Part shown: in pieces, positions 1 to 9,269 of the stretch
Position numbering within the stretch: position 1 is the stretch's first letter
Layout of the letters: the number at the start of each line of letters is the position of its first letter
DNA from: Rikenella sp031551865
GTDB taxonomy: Bacteria; Bacteroidota; Bacteroidia; Bacteroidales; Rikenellaceae
DNA length: 63,922 nucleotides
Assembly (NCBI GenBank): GCA_031551865.1
Contig: JAVBMY010000014.1
Span: 1 to 63,922 of the forward strand
Direction of reading: 5' to 3'
The notes under the pieces: generated by a model
What the model saw: the letters and a program-made list of their open reading frames with translations, nothing else
Databases searched by the model: none
Told to the model about the DNA's origin: nothing
Translations under genes and position numbers: made by a program

Positions 1-120
1 GGGGGGCGTCGCCCCACGCTGCGTGGTCTCTTAAAACCCCCCCCGCCCCACACCCACCACCTCAGGCGGGGGGCGGGGGGCCCCCCCCCCCCGACCCTCT
101 GGCATTCAGGGAGGCTCCGA
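1..120. other. low-complexity G/C homopolymer stretch at window edge
   Basis: Runs of G and C of six to fourteen bases fill positions 1-95, with no coding signal. The kinase gene on the minus strand stops at 121, so this is its 3' flank. It may be a terminator region, but homopolymers of this kind at an edge are also typical of assembly artefacts. Confidence 0.5.
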
Positions 121-3100
121 TCAGCGCGGCGGCAACGGGCATAGGGGCTCTTCGTGCGGCGGGGTTTTCGGTGCGCTGTCCGGATCGGGCAGCAACGGCA
201 GGGTGACGGTAAAAACCGTTCCCTTTTCGGCCGAACTCTTGAAACTGATGTTCCCGCCGATCAGTTCCATGATCTTCAGCGATAGGGCAAGTCCCAACCC
301 GCTTCCGCCGCTTTTGGTCGTGAAGTTAGGCTGGAAGATCTTTTTCTGCATCTCGCCGGGAATACCGGGGCCGTTGTCGGCGATGTCCACATGCACTCTC
401 TCGCCGTCGGCCCTGACGGTCATTTCGATGGCTCCGTTCGGGGCGTCATCCAGGGCCTCGACCGCATTCTTCAGGATATTCACAAACACCCGGGTGAGGT
501 GTTCGCCGTCGGCGCGCACCCAGAAGTGGAAATCGGCGGGCAGCGAATGGCAGTCGTGGTCGTAGGTCGACAGCGACACCGTGATGTTGTCGTATTCGGA
601 ATAGAGCCGCAGGATGTTGCAGAGCAGCGGCAGCAGGTCGAGCCGCGCGGGCTTCCCCTCGCCGATCTTCGCAAAGTCCGAGAACTCCGATGCGATGCGG
701 TTCAGCAGGTCGATCTGTTCGAGCAGCAAGTCCAGGGTTTTGTGCGTTTCGGCCAACCCTTTTTCGCTCACCGTTTTCCCGACGGCATTGGCGGTAGACC
801 GTTGCAACATCTGGATCTTGAGCCGCATGGGGGTGAGCGGGTTCTTGATCTCATGGGCCACCTGTTTGGCCATCTCGCGCCATGCCGACTCGCGTTCCGA
901 GCGGGCCAGGCGGCGGTAGCTCTCCTCAAGGTCGTCGATCATGGTGTTGTACTGGCACACGAGCATCCCCACTTCGTCGCTGATACGCTGCCCGCTTCCG
1001 GCGTCGATTTTCTGCATGGAGTTGATGTTGATCATCGCCTCGCGCATCTGGCGGAAGGGTTTGATCAGTACGCGGCACAATACCTCGGCCAGGATTACCG
1101 ACAGGAACAGGATCACCAGGAACAGGTTGAGAATGTCGGCCAGCAGCCCGTGCCCCACCAGGTCGTGTCCCGTGTCGAACGTATAGTAACTGAGCGCCAT
1201 GTAGCAGACAGCCCGGCCGCCGGAATAGATCGGCACGTAGGCCGCGAGGCGGTGTTCTTCGGTAAGCTCTTCGTTATAGATGGGCTGCCCCATATAGTGA
1301 AGGCTCCGGTAGGCGCCGTTGCTGATGATCGAATGCGCGTTGTGCGAATGCGAGGGACTCTCGTGCGAGCAGTATTTCATGTGGCCCCCCGTGGTGTAGA
1401 TGCAAATGACCACGTTGGAATATCTGTTCTGCCGGGCGAACCATTCGTGCAATAGCTTCTCGCGGGCTTGTGAGGTACTGTCGGCCGTTCCGGCCATCAC
1501 CTGCGTGAGCTGGTCGGAGATCTGCTGGATGCTGTTGTTCATAAATCGCTGCCGTTCGGTACGCAGGTTCTTCACTGTGTTGCGCACGATTACGAAAGTG
1601 ACGGCTCCCATGGTGATCAGCACCACGCCCAACACGGCGGTACGGATGCGGATGGTGAATCCCCCGCTGAAAAACCGCGTGTTGAACAGGTAGCCGCACA
1701 GGCGCAGGATCAATCCCGAGATGATCAGCACGATGATAAAGTTGTAGACGAACAATGATATTGCGTCCAGGAAGGTAGCCTCGGGGCGCGTGACGATGAT
1801 GATGCTCAGCCGGTCGGGCGAGGTGTAGAAGTTGTAGACGAAATGGTTCTGCTGACCGTACGACAAAGTGGTGTCGCGCCCCGGGACAATACGCGAGGCG
1901 ATGTATTGGTAGTCGTTGCTGTTGTTGTAGCGCATCGAGGCTTTGTTGTTGGCGATGCGCATGTGGGTCAGGTAACGGAACCGGGCGTTCGAGGCCAGTT
2001 CCTCGGCCAGTTGTTGCTCCTTATCACTGCCGGTTCCTTCGTAGGGCGAGGTGGCCAGTGTCATGGCGTATATTTTCTGGGCGTTGTTCTGGGCTATTGC
2101 GGTCTCGCGCAACGAGAAAAGAGTGATATAGCTGGCGAAAACAGCCATGCTGAGTAGGAACGAAGTGTAATTCGACATTCGCCTGCGGAGCGGGTTCAGC
2201 ATCATGTAGGCGAACTGGAACAGGGCCATCAGGTAGCCCGATCCGTTGATCTCGTGCTCGACGGGCCCGAGCAACAGCAGGATGATCGCCGACGACAGCA
2301 GGGCCTGCCACAGGGTCGACCGCCATCCGCTGCCGAAAAGTTGCATCGTAAATTGGTTCAGCAGGATGCGTGCGGCAAAATAGACCCCCGTGACGATATA
2401 AAAAATGAAGGTCATGTAGGTCACGCTGAACACGTCGTAGATCTGCAGGTTGATCTTGGGGGTGTAGATCGACAGGATGAAGATGTAGTGGAACCCGGCC
2501 GCGATCACCCCGATGAACAGGTAGAGCCACAGGATGAAGACTCCCTTTTTGAGTTTGGTCGAGGTGCTGCACCGCTTGGTGGCCTTGCGGCGCACTTTAT
2601 AGATAAAGGCCGAATAGACCAGCGCCGTCAGGGCTGTGAGCAGCACATCGCCGAGCGACCCGATGATCGAGTTGTGCTGGCCGTAGATAGGCTCGAACAG
2701 CGGGCCGTTCTGGTTTGGGATTCCGGCCAGGTAGAAGCCCACCCGCAGGGCGGACAGCATCACCAGTCCCAGCACCACGTTCGTGGAGAGATTGCGGCAG
2801 CGCGTGCGCCGGAGCAGCCAGTCGCGCAGGGCGATCATCAATAGCACCGCCCCGAGCCATCCGCACAGTTCGGCGGCCAGGGGCATATTGCCCCGGGGCA
2901 GGGCCTCGACGTAGAAACTGTCTTCCCCCGCGCTGATTTTTACGGCATGGGTATTTTGCGCCCGTTTGGTCTCGTAACTGGGGAATACATTGATGCGCTG
3001 GTCGCGGAAGACGCCGGGGTTGTAATTCTTCTCGGCCCCCGAGCCGAACAGTTCGAGCACGGCTACCGCCCGGTGGCTGCCGCGTTCGTAGACCCGGGTG

Positions 3101-3588
3101 AGTACCTGGTAGCGGCCGACGTACTCTATGGTGTTTTTGTATTCGCACCACTCGTCGGCACTACGCTCGGGGTAGTCGTAGGTCGACCAGTAGAGCATCG
3201 AGGTGTCTTTGAAGAGCATCACGGCGATCCCTTCGTCGTGCCAGCGGTCGGGCTGGTTGGCGTACCACATGCGGCGGATATAGGGGATGTCGTTGCCGGC
3301 GCCCCCGACCAGGGTGCGGGTGGCGTTGCCGATGCTGTCGTTCGAGCGGGGCAGGCGCTCGTAGCCCTCCCGGGTCCCGTAGGCATCGAGCCAGCCCTGT
3401 ATCATGTCGTGGGTTTTGGCGAATTTGCGCTCGATGGCCCGCTCGATGGATTCGGGACGTATGGGGATGTGCTCTCCGGCCACGAAGCGGGAACAATAGA
3501 CATTCACGCCCAGCAGCAACAGGGCGGCGGGGACTACGTATCTTCGGGTGATGACGGCGGCGCGCAGGCGCCTGATCTTGAGTTTCAC
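121..3588 (-). CDS. large NtrY-like membrane sensor histidine kinase
   Basis: 1155-residue two-component sensor kinase. An N-terminal membrane anchor is followed by a periplasmic region, a block of several hydrophobic helices (about residues 240-480), a second extracytoplasmic segment, another membrane helix and a HAMP-like linker. The phosphoacceptor motif is HEIKNPLTP with His about residue 912, followed by the ATPase N box (NILKNAVEAL), G1 box (DNGPGIP) and G2 box (GSGLGLAL). HEIKNPLTP is typical of NtrY-type kinases. The double sensing region makes it much longer than usual. No response regulator is visible next to it; one could lie beyond the window edge. The gene ends 15 bp from rlmH, which is read on the same strand. 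Its ligand is unknown. Confidence 0.9.
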   Translation of the reverse strand: MKLKIRRLRAAVITRRYVVPAALLLLGVNVYCSRFVAGEHIPIRPESIERAIERKFAKTHDMIQGWLDAYGTREGYERLPRSNDSIGNATRTLVGGAGNDIPYIRRMWYANQPDRWHDEGIAVMLFKDTSMLYWSTYDYPERSADEWCEYKNTIEYVGRYQVLTRVYERGSHRAVAVLELFGSGAEKNYNPGVFRDQRINVFPSYETKRAQNTHAVKISAGEDSFYVEALPRGNMPLAAELCGWLGAVLLMIALRDWLLRRTRCRNLSTNVVLGLVMLSALRVGFYLAGIPNQNGPLFEPIYGQHNSIIGSLGDVLLTALTALVYSAFIYKVRRKATKRCSTSTKLKKGVFILWLYLFIGVIAAGFHYIFILSIYTPKINLQIYDVFSVTYMTFIFYIVTGVYFAARILLNQFTMQLFGSGWRSTLWQALLSSAIILLLLGPVEHEINGSGYLMALFQFAYMMLNPLRRRMSNYTSFLLSMAVFASYITLFSLRETAIAQNNAQKIYAMTLATSPYEGTGSDKEQQLAEELASNARFRYLTHMRIANNKASMRYNNSNDYQYIASRIVPGRDTTLSYGQQNHFVYNFYTSPDRLSIIIVTRPEATFLDAISLFVYNFIIVLIISGLILRLCGYLFNTRFFSGGFTIRIRTAVLGVVLITMGAVTFVIVRNTVKNLRTERQRFMNNSIQQISDQLTQVMAGTADSTSQAREKLLHEWFARQNRYSNVVICIYTTGGHMKYCSHESPSHSHNAHSIISNGAYRSLHYMGQPIYNEELTEEHRLAAYVPIYSGGRAVCYMALSYYTFDTGHDLVGHGLLADILNLFLVILFLSVILAEVLCRVLIKPFRQMREAMININSMQKIDAGSGQRISDEVGMLVCQYNTMIDDLEESYRRLARSERESAWREMAKQVAHEIKNPLTPMRLKIQMLQRSTANAVGKTVSEKGLAETHKTLDLLLEQIDLLNRIASEFSDFAKIGEGKPARLDLLPLLCNILRLYSEYDNITVSLSTYDHDCHSLPADFHFWVRADGEHLTRVFVNILKNAVEALDDAPNGAIEMTVRADGERVHVDIADNGPGIPGEMQKKIFQPNFTTKSGGSGLGLALSLKIMELIGGNISFKSSAEKGTVFTVTLPLLPDPDSAPKTPPHEEPLCPLPPR

Positions 3589-3603
3589 GTCGGTGTGCGG
3601 GAT

Positions 3604-4077
3604 TTATTTGTGGTGATAGGGTTCACCTTTGAGTATGGTCATGGCGCGGTAGAGTTGTTCGGCGAAGATCAGCCGCACCATCTGGTGCGAAAAGGTCATC
3701 GGCGAGAGCGACAGCCGGTCGTTGCCGCGGGCGTATACGGCCTCTGAGAATCCGTAGGCTCCGCCCACCACGAACACCAGCCGCCGGGTGCCGCGGGCGG
3801 CGATGCGGTCGATCTGTGCGGCGAAGGCTTCGGAGGTGTATGGTGCGCCGCGTTCGTCGAGCAGCACGACGTAGTCCTGGGGTTCGATCCGTGCGAGGAT
3901 CAGTTCTCCTTCGGTGTCGCGGATTTGCCCTTCGCGCAGGTTTTTTGCGTTTTTCAGCTCGGGGATCTCGGCTGTCGAAAAACGGGCGTAATGCCGCAGG
4001 CGCGCCGTATAGACGGCGATTCCCTCCTGCAAATATTGCTCCACGGTTTTCCCGACGGTGATCAGTGCTATGGTCAT
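3604..4077 (-). CDS. rlmH: 23S rRNA (pseudouridine-1915 N3)-methyltransferase RlmH
   Basis: 157 residues, the normal length for the SPOUT-family methyltransferase that methylates pseudouridine 1915 in helix 69 of 23S rRNA. The knot region is visible as VFVVGGAYGFSE near residue 105, and the family C-terminal pattern FSHQMVRLIFAEQLYRA is followed by the usual GEPYHHK end. The reading frame is open upstream, but the start at 4077 is chosen because it gives the family N-terminus MTIALITVGK. A TAnnTTTG promoter element lies only 6 bp upstream, so the mRNA may be nearly leaderless. The gene lies upstream of the sensor kinase on the same strand. Confidence 0.95.
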   Translation of the reverse strand: MTIALITVGKTVEQYLQEGIAVYTARLRHYARFSTAEIPELKNAKNLREGQIRDTEGELILARIEPQDYVVLLDERGAPYTSEAFAAQIDRIAARGTRRLVFVVGGAYGFSEAVYARGNDRLSLSPMTFSHQMVRLIFAEQLYRAMTILKGEPYHHK

Positions 4078-4082
4078 ACCCG

Positions 4083-4090
4083 CAAATTTA
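4083..4090 (-). promoter_or_regulatory. Bacteroidetes -7 element of rlmH
   Basis: On the minus strand this reads TAAATTTG, matching TAnnTTTG. It ends 6 bp before the rlmH ATG, so transcription would begin at or within a few bases of the start codon. Confidence 0.5.
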
Positions 4091-4224
4091 GTTAATTTTG
4101 GAGCCACAGGCTCTTTTATCCGCCGAAATCGCCTGGGGCTCCTATCCCGGATCAAGGGCAAAGCGGTCGACGTGCTTGAATCTGCGGATGTCCGCACCCG
4201 TCTCTGATTCACGCCACCTCTATC

Positions 4225-4321
4225 CCCCCCCACGGGGGTGGGCGCGCTCTTTCGCCTTAGAATGCCCCCGACATTCTCAGCAACCGACCCAGAGAAATAC
4301 GGCTGCGCGCAGAGCGCGGCC
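4225..4321 (+). repeat. AGAGAAA-hairpin leader element, nadC copy
   Basis: A C5/G5 hairpin (about 4227-4238) and a small AGAATG/CATTCT hairpin (4259-4277) precede AGAGAAA (4291-4297). A GC-rich hairpin follows (4301-4321, arms GGCTGCGC and GCGCGGCC). It lies in sense orientation, 45 bp upstream of nadC. The same order of parts occurs upstream of argG, the channel, GH16, tlpA, hdrA and the second hdrC gene. Function unknown. Confidence 0.6.
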
Positions 4322-4366
4322 GCTATGCCAATCAAAATCAAGTTAGTTATAAACCTCTCCGTAGTT

Positions 4367-5227
4367 ATGAAAGAAGAATACCGCCCGTTTGTCGAAAAAC
4401 TGATCGAGCTGGCCATTGCCGAAGACATCGGCGACGGCGACCACACTTCGCTCTCGTCGATCCCCCGCGACCGGCAGGGTCGCATGCGCCTGCTGGTCAA
4501 GGCCGAAGGTGTGCTAGCCGGGGTCGAAGTGGCCGAGATGGTGTTCCGCCGCCTCGACCACCACGTCTGTTTCGAGAAGCAACTCGACGACGGCGCCCGG
4601 GTCTGTCCCGGCGAGGTCGCGTTTTACGTCGGGGGGCGGATGATTTCGCTCCTGCAGGCCGAACGCATCGTACTCAACATTATGCAACGGATGAGCGGCG
4701 TGGCCACACAAACGGCCCGTTATGCCGCCGAACTCGACGGGCTGCCCGCCAAAGTGCTCGACACCCGCAAGACCACCCCCGGGATGCGCGTGCTCGACAA
4801 GATGGCCGTGCGCATCGGTGGCGGCGAGAACCACCGCATGGGGCTGTTCGACATGATCCTGCTCAAGGACAACCACATCGACTTTGCGGGCGGTATCGGC
4901 CCGGCACTGCGCGGCGTGCGCCGCTACCTGGCCGAGAAGAACCTCGCGCTGCCCATCGAGATCGAGGTGCGTTCGGTCGACGAGATCGACCAGGTGTTCG
5001 AAGCCGGGGGCGCCGACCGCATCATGTTCGACAACTTTTCGATCGACCAGACCCGCGCCGGGGTGGCCCGCGTCCGCGCCCGCGGCGGCCACACCGAGAT
5101 CGAGTCGTCAGGCGGCATCACCATCGAGAACCTGCGCGCCTATGCCGAGTGCGGCGTCGATTTCATCTCGGTGGGGGCCCTGACGCACCAGATCAAGAGC
5201 CTCGACATGAGCCTGAAAGTGATCTAA
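4367..5227 (+). CDS. nadC: nicotinate-nucleotide diphosphorylase (carboxylating)
   Basis: 286-residue quinolinate phosphoribosyltransferase, which converts quinolinate and PRPP to nicotinate mononucleotide in de novo NAD synthesis. Family signatures are EDIGDGDHTS near the N-terminus, RMSGVATQTARY (substrate-binding helix), DTRKTTPGMR, GGGENHRMGL and LLKDNHI, then the barrel strands ending SSGGI and DFISVGALTH. The frame is open further upstream; the ATG at 4367 gives the family length and N-terminus. It is divergent from rlmH and has a structured leader. nadA and nadB are not in the window. Confidence 0.96.
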   Translation: MKEEYRPFVEKLIELAIAEDIGDGDHTSLSSIPRDRQGRMRLLVKAEGVLAGVEVAEMVFRRLDHHVCFEKQLDDGARVCPGEVAFYVGGRMISLLQAERIVLNIMQRMSGVATQTARYAAELDGLPAKVLDTRKTTPGMRVLDKMAVRIGGGENHRMGLFDMILLKDNHIDFAGGIGPALRGVRRYLAEKNLALPIEIEVRSVDEIDQVFEAGGADRIMFDNFSIDQTRAGVARVRARGGHTEIESSGGITIENLRAYAECGVDFISVGALTHQIKSLDMSLKVI

Positions 5228-5253
5228 GGATTTCTTATTGCAAATCAAGCGCT

Positions 5254-5304
5254 ATCGCCCGCCCCGTCACGCCGTAGGCGTGAGGTGGGAACGGAGCGGG
5301 CGAT
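5254..5304. repeat. two-level palindrome upstream of the DPP IV gene
   Basis: Outer arms ATCGCCCGC and GCGGGCGAT enclose an inner TCACGCC-gta-GGCGTGA hairpin. It lies 26 bp after the nadC stop and 37 bp before the DPP IV start, so it could end nadC transcripts or shape the DPP IV leader. There is no clear T tract. Confidence 0.5.
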
Positions 5305-5341
5305 CTTCCGAACAACATATTATTTTTTCCCAACCTTCTTT

Positions 5342-7690
5342 ATGAAATATATTTCCCTCTTGCTGCTGTTTGGTCTTTTGCTGTGGAACGTTCCTTGCGG
5401 TCAAGCCCAACGACGCTCCGCCACCTACGACGACATCGCCCGGGGCATGTTCTCCATGCGCGGCCTCCCGCCCATGCGTCCGATGGCCGACGGCGAGCAC
5501 TACACCCTGCTGCGCGACAACCGCATCATCAAGTACCGCTACGCCGACGGCAAGGCGGTGGATACGCTGTTCGACGCCCGCCGGCAACTGGTAACCACAT
5601 ACCTCAAAAAAATGCATGTCAATGATACCCTTATCATAGACACCATTTTATCCAATCCTAAAGAGATCCGTGATTACTCCTTCAGCGCCGACGGGGAGGG
5701 TGTCCTGTTGACCACGTCGAGCACTCCTGTCTACCGGCACTCGGCGTTGGTCGAGGCCTATGCCTATTTCATCCCGACCGGTACGATAACCCAGGTGGGT
5801 GGCTCAGGCTTCGTGCAGGAACCCCATATGTCCGGTGCAGAACTGTATTTTGTGCGTGACAACAATCTTTATTGGCAATTCGCCACCGACGAGCGTGGTG
5901 AGCGGATCCGCCAACTCACCGCCGATGGCCAAAAAGGCAAGATCATCAACGGCCACACAGACTGGGTGTACGAAGAAGAATACGCATTTACGCGGGCCTA
6001 CGAGGCTTCGCCCTCGGATCGCTACCTGGCCTGGCTGCGCTTCGACGAAAGCGAAGTCAAACTCTATGACATGCCCGTCTACGCCGGACTCGGCTATCCG
6101 CAATCCGAAAGCTTCAAATACCCCCGTGCCGGTGAGCAGAATTCCCGGGTTACCGTCCATATTGCCAGGAACGATTCGGCATCCGTGACCGTGCCGTTTC
6201 CCGCGGGTATCGACACTTCGGATTATTACATTCCCCGCATCGAATGGGTGACCGTAGGCCGGGATGGCCTCTATCCCATAGACCGACTGGTGGTGCATCA
6301 CCTCAACCGCCAGCAGAACGAATACACGGTCTTTACGGTCGATCCCGAAACGCTGGCCACCAAAGCGATCTACCGTGAGACCGACCCGCGATACATCGAC
6401 CGCATCGACGAGAATACACTGGTATTCGTTCCCGCCAATACCCCCCCTGCCACCCGATCTTATCAGCGTTTATGGAAAAACCGGGGATTCGCTCACGATC
6501 CTTACGCTCACGCCGCGCCCTGCGACCGCTTCATCGTCAAAAGCGAGCGCGACGGCTGGCGGCACCTCTACCTCTACGACCTCGACGGCAAACTGATCCG
6601 CCAGCTCACCAAAGGCGAGTGGGAGGTCACCACGCTCGACGCCGTCGATCCGGCGCTCGGAGTGATCTGGTACACCTCGACCGAGCAGTCGCCCCTGCGG
6701 CGCGACCTCTATACAGTGGGCTTCGACGGCAAAGGCAAAAAACGCCTTACGGATACCCCGCGCGGCACCCATAGCGCCGTGTTCAGCAGCTTCGTCGCCC
6801 CGAGATACTATACCGACACTTACTCCGACGCCCAGACCCCTCCCAGTGCTACTTTGCATGAAGCCCCCACGGGCCGGCTCGTGCGTGTGCTCTCGACCGG
6901 TGCCGAACCGCCCGCCAATACACCCGTCAAGGAGTTCTTCCGGATCGAGATCGAGCCGGGCGTGAAACTCGACGCCTGGGTGATGAAACCCGACGGTTAT
7001 AGCCCCGCGGCGGATTGCGAATCCCGCAAATTTCCTGTCTTAATCACCCAGTACAGCGGCCCCGGGTCGCAACAGGTGGCCGACCGCTGGAGCTTCGGTT
7101 GGGAAACCGCCCTGCTCCGCGAAGGGATCGCCGTGGTGTGCATCGACCCGCGCGGCACCGGTTTCCGCGGCGAACAGTGGCGCAAATGCACCTACGGCCA
7201 GCTCGGCCGCATCGAAGCCGAAGACATGATCGCCGCCGCTGAAGTGCTGCCGCAAAATCTGACCTGGGCCGATCCCTCGCGCATCGGTATCTATGGCTGG
7301 AGTTACGGCGGGTTTATGGCGCTGAACTGCATTCTCAAAGGCGCCGACGTGTTCGTCTGTGCCATCGCGGTGGCCCCCGTCACCTCGTGGCGCTACTACG
7401 ACACCATCTACACCGAACTCTATAATGGCCGCCCGCAGGATAACGCCGCCGGCTACGACGACAACAGCCCGGTCAACTACGCCGGTAATCTGCGCGGCAA
7501 ACTGCTGCTGGCCCACGGCACGGCCGACGACAATGTGCACATCCAGAACGCCTACGAGATGATCACCCGCCTGACAAAGACCGGAAAAGAGTTCGAGTGG
7601 CTCATCTATCCCGACCGCAACCACTCGATGGGCCCCTCTCGCGACCACCTGTTGCGCCGCTGCATCGAGTTCCTGAAAGAGAACTTGTAA
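5342..7690 (+). CDS. dipeptidyl peptidase IV (S9B family), exported
   Basis: 782-residue serine peptidase that removes Xaa-Pro/Ala dipeptides from peptide N-termini. It has a signal peptide (MKYISLLLLFGLLLWNVPCG), an N-terminal beta-propeller (about residues 90-500, with WVYEEEY resembling the substrate-binding Glu-Glu motif) and a C-terminal alpha/beta hydrolase. The nucleophile is Ser654 in GWSYGG, the acid lies in ADDN (729-730), and His761 is in NHSM. The frame extends 19 codons upstream, but 5342 starts the signal peptide. It is likely periplasmic or surface-bound and feeds peptide use. A bidirectional hairpin terminator follows. Confidence 0.93.
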   Translation: MKYISLLLLFGLLLWNVPCGQAQRRSATYDDIARGMFSMRGLPPMRPMADGEHYTLLRDNRIIKYRYADGKAVDTLFDARRQLVTTYLKKMHVNDTLIIDTILSNPKEIRDYSFSADGEGVLLTTSSTPVYRHSALVEAYAYFIPTGTITQVGGSGFVQEPHMSGAELYFVRDNNLYWQFATDERGERIRQLTADGQKGKIINGHTDWVYEEEYAFTRAYEASPSDRYLAWLRFDESEVKLYDMPVYAGLGYPQSESFKYPRAGEQNSRVTVHIARNDSASVTVPFPAGIDTSDYYIPRIEWVTVGRDGLYPIDRLVVHHLNRQQNEYTVFTVDPETLATKAIYRETDPRYIDRIDENTLVFVPANTPPATRSYQRLWKNRGFAHDPYAHAAPCDRFIVKSERDGWRHLYLYDLDGKLIRQLTKGEWEVTTLDAVDPALGVIWYTSTEQSPLRRDLYTVGFDGKGKKRLTDTPRGTHSAVFSSFVAPRYYTDTYSDAQTPPSATLHEAPTGRLVRVLSTGAEPPANTPVKEFFRIEIEPGVKLDAWVMKPDGYSPAADCESRKFPVLITQYSGPGSQQVADRWSFGWETALLREGIAVVCIDPRGTGFRGEQWRKCTYGQLGRIEAEDMIAAAEVLPQNLTWADPSRIGIYGWSYGGFMALNCILKGADVFVCAIAVAPVTSWRYYDTIYTELYNGRPQDNAAGYDDNSPVNYAGNLRGKLLLAHGTADDNVHIQNAYEMITRLTKTGKEFEWLIYPDRNHSMGPSRDHLLRRCIEFLKENL

Positions 7691-7720
7691 TCTCCGCGCC
7701 GGGTAAGGCCGGATAAAATA

Positions 7721-7758
7721 AACGGGTGCCGTCGTTCTGAAGAACGACGGCACCCGTT
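7721..7758. terminator. bidirectional intrinsic terminator
   Basis: A near-perfect 17-bp stem (arms AACGGGTGCCGTCGTTC and its complement) with a GAA-containing loop separates the convergent DPP IV and HdeD-like genes. Confidence 0.8.
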
Positions 7759-7784
7759 GTCGGTTAAAAATGCAGGGGGGGGGA

Positions 7785-8381
7785 TTACATACCTTTCATT
7801 TCCTCTTTCAGCTCCTTGGCGCGTTTGCCGAGTGCCTGCAATTCGAACGAGAGCATGATCCGGAACACGCCGATGAACAGGAAGGCGAACGACACGATGT
7901 ATACGGCGCCGAGCGCTCCGGCAGCGGGGTCCCAAAGCACCATCAGCGAGCAGAGGATAGCCAGGATGCCGAATACCATATACCAGCCCCAGCCGCGCAC
8001 ACCCATGGTGTTGAGGTCCATCGAGAACCCGATGGCGCTGAAACCGCGGAACATCAGCCAGAAGGCCACGATCAGCGGCAGGATCGTCATGGTGACTACC
8101 GGCGAGCAGATCAGGAAGATACCGAGGATCAGGTCGATGATCCCGGCAGTCAGGTACCAGCCCCATCCGCTGATAATTTTTCTGTTGGATACGGCAAAGG
8201 CGATCTCGAACAGACCGCTCACGAACATGCAGACGCTGAACAGCACGCTGAGCACTACATAACTCTCGATCGGCACGAACATCATCCACAAGGCGACCCC
8301 TACGAACAGGATGCCGATGATCAGGGACATCCACCAGTTTTTGATGGCGGATTGAACAGAAGATAACAGGTTGTTTTCCAT
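7785..8381 (-). CDS. HdeD family membrane protein (DUF308)
   Basis: 198 residues with six hydrophobic segments arranged as repeated helix pairs, as in the HdeD/DUF308 family. In enterobacteria HdeD is linked to acid resistance; its role in Bacteroidetes is not established. The start MENNLLSS at 8381 is chosen over longer in-frame options because it directly precedes the first helix (WWMSLIIGILFVGVALW). The C-terminus is a charged tail (GKRAKELKEEMKGM). It lies 106 bp downstream of the DUF4369 gene on the same strand and ends at a strong terminator. Confidence 0.85.
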   Translation of the reverse strand: MENNLLSSVQSAIKNWWMSLIIGILFVGVALWMMFVPIESYVVLSVLFSVCMFVSGLFEIAFAVSNRKIISGWGWYLTAGIIDLILGIFLICSPVVTMTILPLIVAFWLMFRGFSAIGFSMDLNTMGVRGWGWYMVFGILAILCSLMVLWDPAAGALGAVYIVSFAFLFIGVFRIMLSFELQALGKRAKELKEEMKGM

Positions 8382-8487
8382 TAATTTATGGTTTAAGGTG
8401 AGTAAAAAGCGTCTGGTTACAGACAGGTTATCATTCAGATGCCGCAAAAATCGTGCAAAAACGATATTTCCGGCGGGATTTTTTACT

Positions 8488-9195
8488 CTACCGGTTCGAT
8501 TTGCCTTCGGCAGGAACAACCGTTGTATCGAGCTGTTTCCAAAAATTAGAAGAATGAAGCGCCGGGTCGGCCAGTGCCATGATCTCGCGCAGGCTCGGAT
8601 TTTGGCTGATGGGCCCCGATACGGCCCGGGTATTGGCCCAGGCCAGCATCTGGACTACGGCAGCCAGGCTTTTGGGATTACGTTGCAGGGTGGCCCGACA
8701 GACATCGAGGGCGATCTCCACATCGGCATCGGAGTAGAGCATGCAGGCTGACCCTTCGGCGTACTGGGGTGCGGCAGTGTCCGGGGGGCACAGGGCGGCG
8801 ATCTGGCGCTCCATGGCCAGGTATTCGTCGTAGGCCGGGGAGCCTTTCACACGAATGCCCGTCATATCGCCGTAGGTGCCGCGTACTTTGACCCTGTTGC
8901 CATCGAGCAGGCATTGGAACAATTTTTCGCCCCGGTAGGGGTCGCCCGCATTGAACATCAGCAGGGCAGGGCCCCGGACGCTGTCGTTCTCAAAGACGAA
9001 CTTTCCGGCGACGGCGGTCGTTTCGAACATGTTGAAATAGATGCCGTCCCACACCATGACGGTTACTTTGCCGTAGGGCAGGCTGTCGATGCGGGCCTCG
9101 ATGATGTTTTTCCGGGCGGGTTTAGCCGCTTCGGCGGGGATTAGGGTGGCGGTGGCGAGTCCTGCGGCCAGCATAAGGGCGAGAATTTTTTTCAT
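8488..9195 (-). CDS. DUF4369-like exported protein without a thioredoxin domain
   Basis: 235 residues with a signal peptide (MKKILALMLAAGLATATLIPAEA). The N-terminal half resembles the DUF4369 domain that normally precedes thioredoxin domains in Bacteroidetes TlpA-like proteins, as in the genes at 46253 and 53015. There is no CxxC thioredoxin motif, and the protein ends where that domain would begin. It may be a periplasmic binding or scaffold paralogue, or a truncated gene that stayed in frame. Function unknown. Confidence 0.75.
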   Translation of the reverse strand: MKKILALMLAAGLATATLIPAEAAKPARKNIIEARIDSLPYGKVTVMVWDGIYFNMFETTAVAGKFVFENDSVRGPALLMFNAGDPYRGEKLFQCLLDGNRVKVRGTYGDMTGIRVKGSPAYDEYLAMERQIAALCPPDTAAPQYAEGSACMLYSDADVEIALDVCRATLQRNPKSLAAVVQMLAWANTRAVSGPISQNPSLREIMALADPALHSSNFWKQLDTTVVPAEGKSNR

Positions 9196-9269
9196 AAGGG
9201 GAGAGTTTGGGTATAAAAAGAGGAGTGCAGATAGGCACTCCTCAAAAGTAGTAAATTCTACTCCGCAAT

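Noticed and set aside
391..1455. 354-codon open frame on the plus strand
   Set aside because: Antisense to the histidine kinase core; no recognisable domain.
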